A stretch of 64,000 bases of DNA, from the NCBI RefSeq assembly GCF_002531825.1, contig NZ_NWSX01000002.1, positions 248,001 through 312,000 of the forward strand, written 5' to 3'. This stretch comes from Rhizobium sp. J15. Lineage in GTDB: Bacteria > Pseudomonadota > Alphaproteobacteria > Rhizobiales > Rhizobiaceae. Positions 63,701 to 64,000 of this stretch are shown piece by piece (position 1 is the first letter of the stretch; each line of letters starts with the position of its first letter). Below the pieces are notes generated by a model, which was given only the letters and a program-made list of their open reading frames with translations, was not told the DNA's origin and made no database searches. Both the position numbers and the translations under genes were made by a program.

Positions 63701-64000
63701 ATGGCAGAGGGCATAGACCTGCCGCTTGCGGAAGAGCGAAACATTCGGCCCACCGAAGGCGTGCCGGTCGACATCCGCTGCAGCGACGGTGTCGTGCTCG
63801 GCGGGCACCTCTGGGTTTCGGACGGCGCGAAGGCTTGCGGCGGCGTCATCATCAATCCGGCGACAGGCGTGCTCGCCCGTTATTATCACTATTACGCCCG
63901 CTTTCTCGCCGCTCATGGCTTCGATGTGCTGACCTATGACTACCGCGGCATCGGGCTGTCACGCCCCGCGCAACTGCGCGGCTGCGGTTATCGCTGGCGG
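63701..64000 (+). CDS. Alpha/beta-hydrolase, N-terminal part (cut by window edge)
   Basis: An open frame of 100 codons that runs off the right edge. It contains VVLGGHLWVSDG, GGVIINPATGV, YYARFLAAHGFDVLTYDYRGIGLS, the beta-sheet and oxyanion region of alpha/beta hydrolases (serine-aminopeptidase-like). The nucleophile lies beyond the edge. GGGAG precedes the ATG. Confidence 0.82.
   Translation, partial: MAEGIDLPLAEERNIRPTEGVPVDIRCSDGVVLGGHLWVSDGAKACGGVIINPATGVLARYYHYYARFLAAHGFDVLTYDYRGIGLSRPAQLRGCGYRWR

Overview
This 64 kb window looks like ordinary chromosome from a fast-growing rhizobium, most likely the Rhizobium leguminosarum/etli group. The reasons are the high GC content, the gene order murA–DUF2948–hisD–UPF0262–phosphatase–infA–maf–yacG–tRNA-Phe, a podJ-type polarity gene, a coxMNOP-type oxidase cluster, and short palindromic intergenic repeats of the kind common in Rhizobiaceae. 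I see no transposase, integrase, phage, CRISPR array or rRNA. Both edges cut genes: a hybrid kinase on the left and an alpha/beta hydrolase on the right.

Layout. 1–5.7 kb: tail of a hybrid histidine kinase, a VOC-dioxygenase/esterase fusion, a DMT exporter, an FAD/NAD(P)-binding protein and an OsmC protein. 5.8–10.5 kb: a non-homologous end-joining island (two small genes, ku, ligD, and a convergent second ku). Both transcription units carry a GGAAC-N16-nGTT promoter of the alphaproteobacterial general stress response. 10.9–13.4 kb: an O-antigen-ligase/ExoQ-like membrane protein facing a right-handed beta-helix protein. 13.7–16.6 kb: an AraC regulator with GlcG-like, SDR and NTF2-like genes. 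16.6–21.7 kb: a complete alternative cytochrome c oxidase operon (subunits II, I, two different subunits III, subunit IV) plus a c-type cytochrome. 22–24 kb: tail-specific protease. 24.3–30.5 kb: a conserved housekeeping block between tRNA-Phe and tRNA-Thr.

30.7–45.3 kb: small exported proteins, a UvrD-like helicase, a metallo-beta-lactamase-fold hydrolase, a 3-hydroxyisobutyryl-CoA hydrolase-like enzyme, a GGDEF/EAL protein, galE, an aminotransferase, mscL, and a transporter-fused hybrid kinase of 1167 residues. 45.3–48.3 kb: TetR/MFS, then a GFA/MarR divergent pair with two palindromic operators. 48.5–54.3 kb: a fatty-acid beta-oxidation operon (acyl-CoA dehydrogenase, thiolase, a 63-residue membrane protein, FadB) headed by a palindrome that overlaps its promoter. 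54.5–64 kb: a Tag-like glycosylase, a VOC protein, podJ, a TauE/TIGR02186 pair, a TetR–YciI operon divergent from a DHFR-like reductase with a duplicated operator, and the start of a hydrolase.

The most useful new observations are regulatory or structural: stress-sigma promoters before both NHEJ units; self-contained regulator/operator pairs at 47.8 and 62.9 kb; the palindromic operator of the beta-oxidation operon; a perfect 13-bp hairpin in the leader of the hydratase gene at 36.5 kb; three end-to-end copies of a ~104-bp dispersed repeat; and two long palindromic elements. I found no clear candidate for a wholly new multi-gene system.
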